NCBI GenBank assembly: GCA_002439085.1
Contig: DJSW01000012.1
Location: 13,668-77,667, forward strand
Direction of reading: 5' to 3'
Origin: Alphaproteobacteria bacterium UBA6324
Lineage (GTDB): Bacteria; Pseudomonadota; Alphaproteobacteria; CAAGCB01; CAG-977
DNA: 64,000 nucleotides
The position numbers were made by a program, and so were the translations under genes. Positions 7,133 to 15,915 of the stretch are shown here, in pieces (position 1 is the first letter of the stretch; every line of letters begins with the position of its first letter). The notes under the pieces are model-generated. The model was not told the DNA's origin, made no database searches, and saw only the letters and a program-made list of their open reading frames with translations.

Positions 7133-10100
7133 TTAAACATAAACCTCTTCGGTGGCGGAAATCGCTTCGGCGTTGCGTCCCTCCGACCGTTTCATGCGAT
7201 CCAAAACCTTGCGGTATTCAATCGGCACAACCTTGACGAACAGCGGAAAACGGTTTTCGCGATTGTCCAAGATTTCCTTGGCGCGTTCCGATCCCGTGTA
7301 TTGATAGTGCTTTTCCAGCAAAACGCGCAAGGCTTCCTTGTCGTCCTTCGTCCACACGTTTTCCAAATCGACGCTGTCCAGATTGCATCGCGTCTGGAAA
7401 ATCTCCGTTTCGTCATAGACATAGGCGATGCCGCCGCTCATCCCCGCGGCGAAGTTGTACCCCGTCGATCCCAGAATGACGACCGTTCCGCCCGTCATGT
7501 ATTCGCAGCAATGGTCGCCGACGCCTTCGACAACGGCGGTTGCGCCGCTGTTGCGCACGGCGAACCGTTCGCCCGCCATGCCGCCGAAATACGCTTCGCC
7601 GCCGGTTGCGCCGTACAGGGCGACGTTGCCGATGATGACGTTTTCACGCGCGCTGAACCCCGCGTTTTGCGGACACCGCACGATGATGCGGCCGCCGGAC
7701 AATCCTTTGCCGACGTAGTCGTTCGCGTCGCCGTTGACGCGCACTGTCACGCCGTGCGCCAGAAACGCGCCCAAGCTCTGTCCCGCCGATCCCGTCAGAT
7801 CCAGCGTGATGGATTCGTCGGGCAGGCCTTTCGCGCCGAAACGCTTGACGATTTCGCCCGACAGACGCGTGCCGACCGCGCGGTTGATGTTGCGTACGGG
7901 CAGGGCGAACGTCGTTTTCAGCCCCGTTTTCAACGTCGTTTCAATCATCGGGATCAGGGATTCGTCAAAGTGTTCCTTTTCCTTTTCCTGCGGTTTCACG
8001 CAATGGCGGACGACGCCGGCGGGCGGCACGGCCAGCAGTTTGGAAAAGTCGATTCCCGCGATCTTGCCTGTATCATAGGCCGGATTCATTTCCAGCAGTT
8101 CGGCGTGCCCGACCATGTCGTCAACGGTCTTGAATCCCAGTTTTGCCATATATTCCCGCATTTCCTGCGCGATGAAACGCAAAAACGCGATGATGTGTTC
8201 GGGCTTGCCCTCGAAACGGGCGCGCAGTTCGGGATTTTGCGTCGCCAGCCCCATCGGGCAGGTGTCCAAATGGCACCGCCTGTCCATACAGCACCCCAGC
8301 GCGATCAGCAACGCCGTGCCGAACCCGTATTCCTCCGCGCCCAGCAAAGCGGCGACCGCCAGATCGCGCCCCGTTTTCAGCTGGCCGTCCGTCTGGATGC
8401 GGATACGGTCGCGCAACCCGTTGGCGATCAAAGCCTGCTGCGTTTCCGCCAGCCCCAATTCCCACGGCAACCCCGCGTGACGGATCGCCGTCATCGGCGA
8501 CGCGCCCGTTCCGCCGTCGTACCCCGCGATGATCGCAATGTCGGCTTTGGCTTTGGCGACGCCCGCGGCGATCGTGCCGACGCCGGCTTTGGCGACCAGC
8601 TTGCACGACACTTTGGCGGCCGGATTGACGGTTTTCAAATCGAAAATCAGCTGCGCCAAATCCTCGATCGAATAAATGTCATGGTGCGGCGGCGGCGAAA
8701 TCAGGGAAACGCCGCTGACCGTGTGGCGGATGCGGGCGATTTCCTCGGTCACTTTGTGCGCGGGCAACTGGCCGCCTTCGCCGGGTTTCGCGCCCTGCGC
8801 CAGCTTGATCTGCAATTCCTCGGCGTTGACAAGGTATTCCGTCGTCACGCCGAACCGCCCCGACGCGATCTGTTTGATTTTGGAACACAGGTTGTCCCCG
8901 TTCGGGCGTTCGTGGAACCGGTAGGGATCCTCGCCCCCTTCGCCGGAGTTGCTACGCCCGCCGATGCGGTTCATGGCGATCGCGATCGTTTCGTGCGTTT
9001 CGCGGTTGATCGACCCCATCGACATCGCGGCGGAAACAAAGCGTTTCATAATGTTTTCAACGGGTTCGACTTTGCTGATGTCAACGGGCGCTGTTTCTTT
9101 GAACCGCAGCAGGTGGCGCAGGGTCAACGGTTCGCGGTCGTCGATCATCGAACTGTATTCCTTGTACAGCGCGTAGCTGTTTTCGCGCACCGCCTTGCGC
9201 AGTTTCATCGCGGCCTGCGGCGTCCACAGGTGTTCCTCGCCCCCGCGCTGCAGCCGGTAGAAACCGCCGACATCCAGCGGTTCTTCGGGAATTTCAAAGG
9301 CGCGGGCGTGACGCGCGGCGGATTCGGCGGCGATGTCGTCCAATCCGATGCCGCCGATGCCCGACGCCGTGCCGGTGAAGTATTCGTCGATCAGCTCTTT
9401 GCCCAGACCGACGGCCTCGAACACTTGGGAACCCCAGAAACTGCGCACGGTCGAAATGCCGACGCGGCTGAAACATTTCAGCAACCCTTTTTTCAGCGCG
9501 GTCATATAGGCGCCGACGGCTTCTTCGGGCGACTTGTTCTTTTCCAACGCCGCCGTTTCCGCCATGACGCGCACGGTTTGCAACGCCGTGACGGGGCAGA
9601 CCGCGTTCGCGCCGAAAGCGATCAGCTGGGCGAAATGGATGACTTCGCGCGCTTCACCCGTTTCGATGACGATGCCCGCTTTGTGCCGCAGCCCTTTGCG
9701 GATCAGCGCGTGGTGCAGCCCCGACACCGCCAGCAACGACGGAATCGGCGCGTGTTCCGCGTCAAATCCCAAATCGCTGAGGATCAGGATGTCCGCCCCG
9801 TTCGCGATCGCCTTTTCCGCGTCGGCGACCAACCGGTTCAAAGCGTCTTTCAACCCTTTGCCGCCTTGCTTGACCTCGAAAACGGCGGACAGGCGGACGG
9901 ATTTCACGTCGTCGTTGGCGATATGTTCCAAATGTGCCAGCGAATCGGCGTCCAGCAAAGGCGAACTGAGCTTCAGCCGTCTGAAATGCCCCGCCGTTTC
10001 CGTCAACAGGTTGTGTTCGCGTCCCAGAAAACTCATCAGCGACATGACCAGCTCTTCGCGCAGCGGGTCGATCGGCGGGTTCGTGACCTGCGCGAACTGC

Positions 10101-11686
10101 TGTTTGAAATAGTTGAACAGCAGCTGCGAACGGTGCGACAACACCGCCAGCGGCGCGTCAAATCCCATTGACCCGACGGGTTCCTGCGCGTTGGACGCCA
10201 TCGGGTTGACGATCAGCTTCAATTCCTCGTCCGTATAGCCGAACTCGTTTTGCGTTTTCAGCAGCTGTGCGGCGTCGATCGCGTTTTCGCTTTGCGGCGC
10301 GTACAGGTTGTGCAGTTGCATCCGGTTGTCGCGCACCCAATGGCGGTACGGGCTTTGGCGCGAGATTTTGCCTTTGATTTCGCTGTCGGAAACGACGCGG
10401 TGCTGGCGCAAATCGACCAGAAACATCTTTCCGGGGGTCAGTTTGCCCTGCTGGCGGACGTTTTCGGGGGCGACGTCGATCACGCCCGTTTCGGACGCCA
10501 TGATCACGCATCCGTCCTTTGTGATCGTGTAGCGGCAGGGGCGCAGGCCGTTCCTGTCCAGCAACCCGCCGATGTACGTTTTGCCGTCCGTGAACACCAT
10601 CGCGGCGGGGCCGTCCCACGGTTCCATCAGCGCGGCGTGGTATTCGTAAAACGCGCGTTTGTCCTCGCTCATCACGAATTTGTCGCCGAACGCTTCGGGC
10701 ACCATCATCATCATCGCGTGGGGGACGGAACGCCCCGCGGAAACCAGCAGTTCCAAAACGTTGTCGAAAATCATCGTGTCCGACCCCGTTTCATCGACGA
10801 CGGGTTTCAGCTTTTCAATATCCGCGCCGAACGCGTCGCTGGCGAAAGCGGGTTCCATCGCGCGGATGTGGTTGACGTTGCCGCGCAGGGTGTTGATTTC
10901 GCCGTTGTGCGCGACATAGCGGAACGGCTGCGCCATGCGCCACGTCGGCAGGGTGTTCGTGCTGTACCGCGAATGCGCGATGCAAAAGGCGACCGCGAAA
11001 TCCGCGTCCTGCAAATCGCGGTAAAAGGCCGACAGCTGCGATCCGGCGACCAATCCCTTATATACGATCGTGCGGGGCGATAGGCTGCAGATGTAGAATT
11101 GTGACATATCGCGGTTTTCGACCGCTTTGACGGCCTTTTCGACTTCGCGCCGGATGACGTACAGGCGGCGGACGAAATCGGATTCGCTGGCGAAAGACGA
11201 CGCGACGAACACCTGTTTGAACGCGGGGGCGGATTGCGCCGCCAGCCGTCCCATGCAACTTTCGTCAACGGGAACGTCGCGGTCGCCCAGAAAACGGCAT
11301 CCCTCGCGTTCCGCCGTTTCGCGGAACAGACGCAGGCAGGTTTCGGCGTCCCGCGGATCGGTCGGCAGAAACAGCTGGCCGACGGCGTATTCGCCAAAGG
11401 GCGGCAGATCGAACGGAACGGCTTTGCGGAAAAATCCGTCGGGCAACTGCAGCATCAACCCCGCGCCGTCGCTTGTCTTGCCGTCTGCGCCGATCGCGCA
11501 GCGGTGTTCCAGACTGGCGAGGATTTTAACACCCTTTTCCACCAGCGAATGCGCCGGTTGCGCGTCCAGATTGACGATAAACCCGATGCCGCAGCTGTCG
11601 CGGTCGTTTTGCGGATCGTACAACCCGAAAGCCCGCGGTTCGCCCGCTTTGTTTAATTGAAAAGCGTTGTTTGCCCGATTGTTCAT
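7133..11686 (-). CDS. gltB: Glutamate synthase, large (alpha) subunit
   Basis: The 1517-residue subunit makes two glutamates from glutamine and 2-oxoglutarate. The N-terminal class II glutaminase domain carries the nucleophile Cys32 in RDSCGIGF; in this family the preceding propeptide is removed. A central domain, then the FMN-binding synthase domain (SGEGGEDPYRF, GAKPGEGGQLP, GYDGGTGASP) follow. The 3Fe-4S ligands lie in CCMDRRCHLDTCP. The C-terminal GXGXG beta-helix domain (about residues 1270-1480) is complete. The small subunit gltD, normally adjacent, is absent on both sides, so it must lie elsewhere if the enzyme is NADPH-linked. The ribosome site is weak (GGGGGCG). Confidence 0.96.
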   Translation of the reverse strand: MNNRANNAFQLNKAGEPRAFGLYDPQNDRDSCGIGFIVNLDAQPAHSLVEKGVKILASLEHRCAIGADGKTSDGAGLMLQLPDGFFRKAVPFDLPPFGEYAVGQLFLPTDPRDAETCLRLFRETAEREGCRFLGDRDVPVDESCMGRLAAQSAPAFKQVFVASSFASESDFVRRLYVIRREVEKAVKAVENRDMSQFYICSLSPRTIVYKGLVAGSQLSAFYRDLQDADFAVAFCIAHSRYSTNTLPTWRMAQPFRYVAHNGEINTLRGNVNHIRAMEPAFASDAFGADIEKLKPVVDETGSDTMIFDNVLELLVSAGRSVPHAMMMMVPEAFGDKFVMSEDKRAFYEYHAALMEPWDGPAAMVFTDGKTYIGGLLDRNGLRPCRYTITKDGCVIMASETGVIDVAPENVRQQGKLTPGKMFLVDLRQHRVVSDSEIKGKISRQSPYRHWVRDNRMQLHNLYAPQSENAIDAAQLLKTQNEFGYTDEELKLIVNPMASNAQEPVGSMGFDAPLAVLSHRSQLLFNYFKQQFAQVTNPPIDPLREELVMSLMSFLGREHNLLTETAGHFRRLKLSSPLLDADSLAHLEHIANDDVKSVRLSAVFEVKQGGKGLKDALNRLVADAEKAIANGADILILSDLGFDAEHAPIPSLLAVSGLHHALIRKGLRHKAGIVIETGEAREVIHFAQLIAFGANAVCPVTALQTVRVMAETAALEKNKSPEEAVGAYMTALKKGLLKCFSRVGISTVRSFWGSQVFEAVGLGKELIDEYFTGTASGIGGIGLDDIAAESAARHARAFEIPEEPLDVGGFYRLQRGGEEHLWTPQAAMKLRKAVRENSYALYKEYSSMIDDREPLTLRHLLRFKETAPVDISKVEPVENIMKRFVSAAMSMGSINRETHETIAIAMNRIGGRSNSGEGGEDPYRFHERPNGDNLCSKIKQIASGRFGVTTEYLVNAEELQIKLAQGAKPGEGGQLPAHKVTEEIARIRHTVSGVSLISPPPHHDIYSIEDLAQLIFDLKTVNPAAKVSCKLVAKAGVGTIAAGVAKAKADIAIIAGYDGGTGASPMTAIRHAGLPWELGLAETQQALIANGLRDRIRIQTDGQLKTGRDLAVAALLGAEEYGFGTALLIALGCCMDRRCHLDTCPMGLATQNPELRARFEGKPEHIIAFLRFIAQEMREYMAKLGFKTVDDMVGHAELLEMNPAYDTGKIAGIDFSKLLAVPPAGVVRHCVKPQEKEKEHFDESLIPMIETTLKTGLKTTFALPVRNINRAVGTRLSGEIVKRFGAKGLPDESITLDLTGSAGQSLGAFLAHGVTVRVNGDANDYVGKGLSGGRIIVRCPQNAGFSARENVIIGNVALYGATGGEAYFGGMAGERFAVRNSGATAVVEGVGDHCCEYMTGGTVVILGSTGYNFAAGMSGGIAYVYDETEIFQTRCNLDSVDLENVWTKDDKEALRVLLEKHYQYTGSERAKEILDNRENRFPLFVKVVPIEYRKVLDRMKRSEGRNAEAISATEEVYV

Positions 11687-11783
11687 AATCGCCCCCGTAT
11701 GTCAGATGAAATACGGGCGGATGATACATTTTTTTACAAAAAACGCCTATAAAAAATTCAATCGGGAACGCAAAAAAATCGGA

Positions 11784-12281
11784 TCAGTCAGCCCTTTGCC
11801 CCATTTGCGAATCCAACAGCATCAATCCGGCGGGCATTCCGGCGGTGAAACGGATTTTTTCCAGCCAGCCCAAGGCTTTTGATTCCTCTTCCACCTGTTC
11901 GTCAACGAACCATTGCAGGAACGACAGGCCGGCGAAATCCCCGTCCTCCATTCCTTGCGCGACCAAATCGTAAATCATGTGGCTGATGCGGCATTCGTGA
12001 CGATAGGCGTCGTCGAAAACGCCGGCAACGTCTTTCCAATCCGTTCCGGGCTGGCGGATGTCGCCCAAATCGGGCGTCAAATCGCGTTCCAACATGAAAT
12101 CGTTGATTTTCAGCGCGTGCCGTTTTTCCTCGTCCGCCTGAACGCGGAACCACCGCGCCATGCCGGAAAACCCCTGCGCCTGCAGATATCCGGCCATGGC
12201 CAGATACAGGTACGCCGATTCAAATTCCGCCGTGATCTGTTTGTTCAATCCGTCCGTCATTTTATCCGAAATCTTTTTCAT
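11784..12281 (-). CDS. ftnA: Ferritin
   Basis: The 165-residue non-haem ferritin stores iron in a 24-mer shell. The start follows GGGAGG. Ferroxidase ligands appear in order: the glutamate in ITAEFESAYLYLAMA, EEKRHALKI (E and H of the dinuclear site), and the fourth-helix segment QWFVDEQVEEE. The length and the four-helix pattern match bacterial FtnA rather than bacterioferritin, and the haem Met is not evident. It is monocistronic, upstream in the same direction as gltB. Confidence 0.92.
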   Translation of the reverse strand: MKKISDKMTDGLNKQITAEFESAYLYLAMAGYLQAQGFSGMARWFRVQADEEKRHALKINDFMLERDLTPDLGDIRQPGTDWKDVAGVFDDAYRHECRISHMIYDLVAQGMEDGDFAGLSFLQWFVDEQVEEESKALGWLEKIRFTAGMPAGLMLLDSQMGQRAD

Positions 12282-12363
12282 CGCGTTTCCTCCCTTTGTT
12301 GAAAACAAGTGTGAAAGGAACGCGCGCAAAGGTAAAGACGGCTTTCAGGTTATGACCGTCCGG

Positions 12364-13476
12364 TCATTCGACGGGGTCGGGATAGCGGTAGATGTCGTTT
12401 TCAAAGTTTTTCAACAGCAGGAAATCGCCGTCGCGGCCGACGCACCGTTGGTCGGCGACGATGATCTTGCCGCCGCCGCCGGGGATGTCGATCGCGTAGG
12501 TCGGCACGGCGTATCCGGACGTGTGGCCGCGCAGGGCGTTGATCAGCTCGATGCCTTTGGCCACCGGAACGCGGAAATGCATCGACCCCTCAATCGGGTC
12601 GCATTGGAACAGGTAGTACGGGCGGACGCGGTGTTTCAACAGTTCGTGCATCAGCTTTTTCAACGTTTCGGCATCGTCGTTGACGCCTTTGAGCAAAACG
12701 GTTTGCGATCCGGACAAAATGCCGGCGTCGGCGATGCGTTCGCACGCCTTGGCCGTTTCCGGCGTCATTTCGTCGGGGTGGGTGAAATGCAGGCTGAAAT
12801 ACACGGGGTGGTGTTTGCGGACGGTTTTCATCAACGCCGGCGTGATCCGCATCGGCAGAACCGCGGGGACTTTCGACCCGATCCGGATCATTTCGACGTG
12901 TTTGATCGCCCGCAGTCGCCCCAGCAGGTAGTCCAGTGTTTCATCGCTCATCGTCAGCGGATCGCCGCCCGACACCAGAACGTCGCGGATTTCCGGATGC
13001 GCGGCGATATAGGCGAACGCCTTTTCCCAGCGTTCTTTCATCGGTTCGGCATACATCGCGTGCCGCCCGACCAAACGCGAACGCGTGCAGTACCGGCAGT
13101 ACGCCGAACAGTAATGCGTCGTTAAAAACAACACGCGGTCGGGATAGCGGTGAACCAGCCCGTCCGCGACCATGCACGGTTCTTCGCCCAGCGGGTCGGG
13201 GGTTTCTCCCGCGCCGACCGTTTTTTCGGCGGGCGAGGGCAGCATCGTTTTGCGCAGCGGCGAATCCGCCAGCAGCGACGCGTAATAGGGCGTGATCGCC
13301 GTTGGAAAAGCGTTCGGCATCGACAACGCCGCCCGTTCCGGTTCGGTCAAATCAAACAGCCGCCCGATTTGTTCGGCGGTTGTCAGCCGGTTTTTCAGCT
13401 GCCAACGCCAATCGTTCCATTCGCGGGCGGAAACGTCGGGGTAGAACCGTTTGCGAAAATCGGTGGCTTGTGTCAT
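12364..13476 (-). CDS. Lysine 2,3-aminomutase family radical SAM enzyme
   Basis: The 370-residue protein has the radical SAM cluster Cys123, Cys127 and Cys130 in HYCSAYCRYCTRSR. It keeps the aminomutase residues: Arg134 for the lysine carboxylate, Asp293 (QCDPIEG) and Asp330 for the substrate amine, and Lys337 in PGGGGK, which holds PLP. These suggest real L-lysine to L-beta-lysine chemistry, either on free lysine (KamA) or for elongation factor P (EpmB). No lysyl-transferase gene (epmA), efp, or beta-lysine acetyltransferase (ablB) is adjacent, so the choice is open. It is monocistronic, with AAAGGA before the ATG. Confidence 0.88.
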   Translation of the reverse strand: MTQATDFRKRFYPDVSAREWNDWRWQLKNRLTTAEQIGRLFDLTEPERAALSMPNAFPTAITPYYASLLADSPLRKTMLPSPAEKTVGAGETPDPLGEEPCMVADGLVHRYPDRVLFLTTHYCSAYCRYCTRSRLVGRHAMYAEPMKERWEKAFAYIAAHPEIRDVLVSGGDPLTMSDETLDYLLGRLRAIKHVEMIRIGSKVPAVLPMRITPALMKTVRKHHPVYFSLHFTHPDEMTPETAKACERIADAGILSGSQTVLLKGVNDDAETLKKLMHELLKHRVRPYYLFQCDPIEGSMHFRVPVAKGIELINALRGHTSGYAVPTYAIDIPGGGGKIIVADQRCVGRDGDFLLLKNFENDIYRYPDPVE

Positions 13477-13542
13477 TAAAAAATCCTTTCAAAGTGTTTG
13501 ATTCTGATGCATTATTCGATCAATAACCCAATGGAGGGAAAA

Positions 13543-13821
13543 ATGAAAAAGTTTTTTGCGTGCGCTTTGTTCTTTTTAGGCCTGTCGATCCTGTTTCCTT
13601 CGGCCGTTCGCGCGGCGACGGTGAAAAACGCCGACAACAAACCGCATTCGCTGGTCGTGAAACGCGGCGGCGATTCGTTTCAGGTCGTGATCGATTCCAA
13701 CGGAACGATCAAGGATTTGTGCGCGTTCTGCACGATCGAGGTCGTCGGGTTCAGCCTGTTGGACATTGAAAACGAATCGGTTTTGGTGATTCGCGACGGC
13801 GTTTTAAGCATTCAAAAATAA
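13543..13821 (+). CDS. Small exported protein, unknown function
   Basis: The 92-residue product starts MKKFFACALFFLGL after GGAGGG; an earlier in-frame start lacks a ribosome site. A signal peptide ends near AVRAA. The mature part of about 70 residues is beta-rich (SLVVKRGGDSFQVVID, then TIEVVGFSLLDIEN) with one Cys pair spaced CAFC. It may be periplasmic. It is a single gene with its own terminator. I do not recognise the family. Confidence 0.7.
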   Translation: MKKFFACALFFLGLSILFPSAVRAATVKNADNKPHSLVVKRGGDSFQVVIDSNGTIKDLCAFCTIEVVGFSLLDIENESVLVIRDGVLSIQK

Positions 13822-13869
13822 CCGCGGTTCCCGTTTTCCCGCCGCCGGATCAATGCGTCCGGCGCGCCC

Positions 13870-13892
13870 AGCCCCTTTCGCGGGCTTTTTTT
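13870..13892 (+). terminator. Intrinsic terminator after the small exported protein
   Basis: AGCCC pairs with GGGCT around CTTTCGC, followed by seven T. Confidence 0.75.
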
Positions 13893-13913
13893 ATGCAAAA
13901 AAAGATACGGATG

Positions 13914-13980
13914 TATGACTTTCGTCATAGCGGCTATGCGTTTTCTCCGAATTGTTTCCCGCTTTTCGCGGGCGTAAGAT
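13914..13980 (+). promoter_or_regulatory. Promoter with inverted-repeat sites upstream of the prepilin gene
   Basis: TTGTTT (13952-13957) and TAAGAT (13975-13980) are 17 bases apart. The spacer is itself an inverted repeat, CCCGC-TTTTC-GCGGG (13958-13972). Another perfect inverted repeat, TATGAC-TTTC-GTCATA, lies upstream at 13914-13929. Both could be operators; the first overlaps the promoter and would suit a repressor, the second an activator. Confidence 0.6.
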
Positions 13981-14013
13981 GAAATCATAAAGTGCAAAAC
14001 AAGGAGAAATGTC

Positions 14014-14601
14014 ATGAAACGCATTCATACACAAGAATCCGGCCGTTCAATGGTCGAAATGCTGGGCGTTCTGGCGATCGTCGGCGTTCTGTCCGTCGGC
14101 GGTATCGCGGGTTACTCTCAGGCTATGTCCAAATTCAAAGTGACGAAGGCGATGGACCAAGTCCAGACCATCATCACCAACATCCGCACGCTGTACGCTT
14201 CCCAGCGTACCTACACGTCCCTGACGCCTGTTCAGGCGCAGGCGATGGGTATTCTGACCGAAGAATCCATCAGCGGCACGAAAGGTTTGAACCCGTTCGG
14301 CGGCACGATCGAATTCGGCGTCGGCTCGGCGGCCGGTTCCAACCGTTCGTTCACGGTTAAATACGGTTCTCTGACCGGTGAAGCCTGCGTTAAAATGGCG
14401 ACGGCCGACTGGGGTTCCGATCAGTCTTCCGGCTTGCTGTCCATCACGATGGAAGGCGGCACGAAGCAAGTTTGCGACTGGCCGCACGCTTCTGGGTTGA
14501 CTGTTTCCGGCGCGAACTGCGACTTGCCTGTCACGATCGCCGTCGCGACGACCGGTTGCGGTGTCAACCAGAGCGGCGCCGTTACGTGGGAATACCGTTA
14601 A
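14014..14601 (+). CDS. Type IV prepilin-like protein
   Basis: This 195-residue protein has a short basic leader ending QESG, then RSMVEMLGVLAIVGVLSVGG. That gives a prepilin peptidase site with Glu at mature position 5 and a hydrophobic assembly helix. The mature domain is rich in Thr, Ser and Gly and has four Cys, probably two disulfides, as in pilin D-regions. AAGGAG precedes the ATG, and a strong terminator follows, so it is expressed alone from its own promoter. No assembly ATPase or platform gene is in the window. Major pilin versus minor pseudopilin cannot be settled; the strong lone promoter favours an abundant product. Confidence 0.85.
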   Translation: MKRIHTQESGRSMVEMLGVLAIVGVLSVGGIAGYSQAMSKFKVTKAMDQVQTIITNIRTLYASQRTYTSLTPVQAQAMGILTEESISGTKGLNPFGGTIEFGVGSAAGSNRSFTVKYGSLTGEACVKMATADWGSDQSSGLLSITMEGGTKQVCDWPHASGLTVSGANCDLPVTIAVATTGCGVNQSGAVTWEYR

Positions 14602-14621
14602 TCAAACGGTTCGATCCGACA

Positions 14622-14653
14622 GAAACCCCCGTTTGCGCGGGGGTTTCCTTTTG
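14622..14653 (+). terminator. Intrinsic terminator after the prepilin gene
   Basis: GAAACCCCCG pairs perfectly with CGGGGGTTTC, followed by a T-rich tail. Confidence 0.9.
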
Positions 14654-14685
14654 CCCGAAATCCGAAAACGGTTGAGATTTCCGGA

Positions 14686-15183
14686 TCAGTGTTTTTTGGT
14701 GTAAAAAGAAACCGTCGTCCGGTCGGACAGGCGGCTGACGCGTTTTAAATCGAAATCCGAACGCAGGCGGGAAAAATCGGGCTTCGTCCCGTTGGAAAAG
14801 GATACGTTTTCCGTCGTCAAAACGATCCGGTCAACACGCCCGTTTTCCAAAAAGAAAGTGTACGTTTCCGCCCCGCCCAGCAAAGTGGGGGAACTTAGCC
14901 CTTTGTCACGCAGGATGCCGTCCAATTCGGACAGGGTTGAAAAATAGATCCGGTTGCCCGCGTTTTCCCGTTTATGCCGCGTTAGGATCAGCAACGGTTT
15001 CGATGTCAGGCGGTTTTGGAATTCTTCGGCCGTTTTGCGTCCGCAAATGAAACAATCGCACGCCGCGCTGCGCAAAAACGACCGCAGTTGCTCCTTGTCC
15101 TCCGCGCTGGAAAAATCGCCGTTGCCGCGTTCGTCCGCGATGAACCCGTTTCGGCTGACGGCGGCAAACAGGGTTATCTGCAT
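14686..15183 (-). CDS. Dihydrofolate reductase-like / RibD-C-type reductase
   Basis: This 165-residue protein has the DHFR-fold pattern: an N-terminal strand ITLFAAVSRNGFIAD, an ICGRKTAEEF segment for the dinucleotide, and LLGGAETYTFFLENGRVDRIVLT near the middle. The last part lacks the long loop of classic FolA, and the layout resembles the RibD C-terminal reductase group. It overlaps the end of the CofE-like gene by ten bases, so they are coupled. The partner suggests reduction of a pterin, deazaflavin or folate-type compound, but the substrate is not known. Confidence 0.75.
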   Translation of the reverse strand: MQITLFAAVSRNGFIADERGNGDFSSAEDKEQLRSFLRSAACDCFICGRKTAEEFQNRLTSKPLLILTRHKRENAGNRIYFSTLSELDGILRDKGLSSPTLLGGAETYTFFLENGRVDRIVLTTENVSFSNGTKPDFSRLRSDFDLKRVSRLSDRTTVSFYTKKH

Positions 15184-15902
15184 GGCTTCATCACCGACAA
15201 AAGGGGCGTGTAAAGGTCGTCTTCGGGATCTATTTTAAAATCCTTCATGGACGCGTTCGCGTTGAACACGATCTTGTCCCACCCGCGCAGGATCACCACC
15301 GGCGTGCATTCGTCGGATTCGCCCATCAGCAAAACCGCCATCGCGGCCAACGCGTCGATTTGATCCACCTGCGTCAACGCCAGCGGACGGCCGAACAGGT
15401 CGGCTTGGCCGCGCAGGTCTTTCAACGGTTCGACGCCGGACAATCCCGTCGATATGCCCGTGACGCCGTAACGCAGCGGCGTCGTGTGGCTGTCCGTCGA
15501 TACGACGCCCAAATCGGTCAAGTTGTTCTTTTCGCATAAAAATTTCCGGATTTCGGCGCACAGCGCGTCAACGTTTTCCGGCCACATGACGTAATAACCG
15601 CCCGCGTTGCTGGCGTCAATGCCGGCGGCGGGGATCAGCACGTTGTCCGTGACGGTCAGATTGACGTTGAAACCGCTTTTGTGCGTATAGGCCAGATAGC
15701 GGTCGGCCTCTTGGCGGATCAATTCCGTTTTGTCCGTCCCGTCGCAGGGGACGCACCGCCCTTGGTGGATGCCGAGGATTTTCGACGTGATGAACACGAT
15801 GTCCTTTTCATGCAGGGCGGGCAGGGCGTCCAGAATGTCGTAAATGTCGTCGCGCGGCGGGCGAACCAGACGCGTGTGAACGGGAATGAATTTAAAATCC
15901 AT
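15174..15902 (-). CDS. CofE-like gamma-glutamyl ligase
   Basis: The 242-residue protein resembles coenzyme F420-0:L-glutamate ligase (CofE/FbiB N-domain). Supporting segments are KDIVFITSKILGIHQGRCV near residues 34-52, NLTVTDNVLIPAAGID, and STDSHTTPLRYGVTGISTG followed by EPLKDLRG, which hold the nucleotide and metal contacts in that family. Other F420 biosynthesis genes are not present. In Gram-negative bacteria such homologues are sometimes annotated as putative folate gamma-glutamate ligases. The start follows ACGGAG. It overlaps the downstream DHFR-like gene, suggesting a two-gene cofactor-tailoring unit. Function is inferred from family only. Confidence 0.8.
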   Translation of the reverse strand: MDFKFIPVHTRLVRPPRDDIYDILDALPALHEKDIVFITSKILGIHQGRCVPCDGTDKTELIRQEADRYLAYTHKSGFNVNLTVTDNVLIPAAGIDASNAGGYYVMWPENVDALCAEIRKFLCEKNNLTDLGVVSTDSHTTPLRYGVTGISTGLSGVEPLKDLRGQADLFGRPLALTQVDQIDALAAMAVLLMGESDECTPVVILRGWDKIVFNANASMKDFKIDPEDDLYTPLLSVMKPCR

Positions 15903-15915
15903 AGTTAAAACTCCG

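Noticed and set aside
6839..10171. A very long open frame on the plus strand opposite gltB.
   Set aside because: It mirrors the codon phase of gltB, is full of Arg, His and Gln, and has no recognisable motif; it is a GC-rich antisense shadow.
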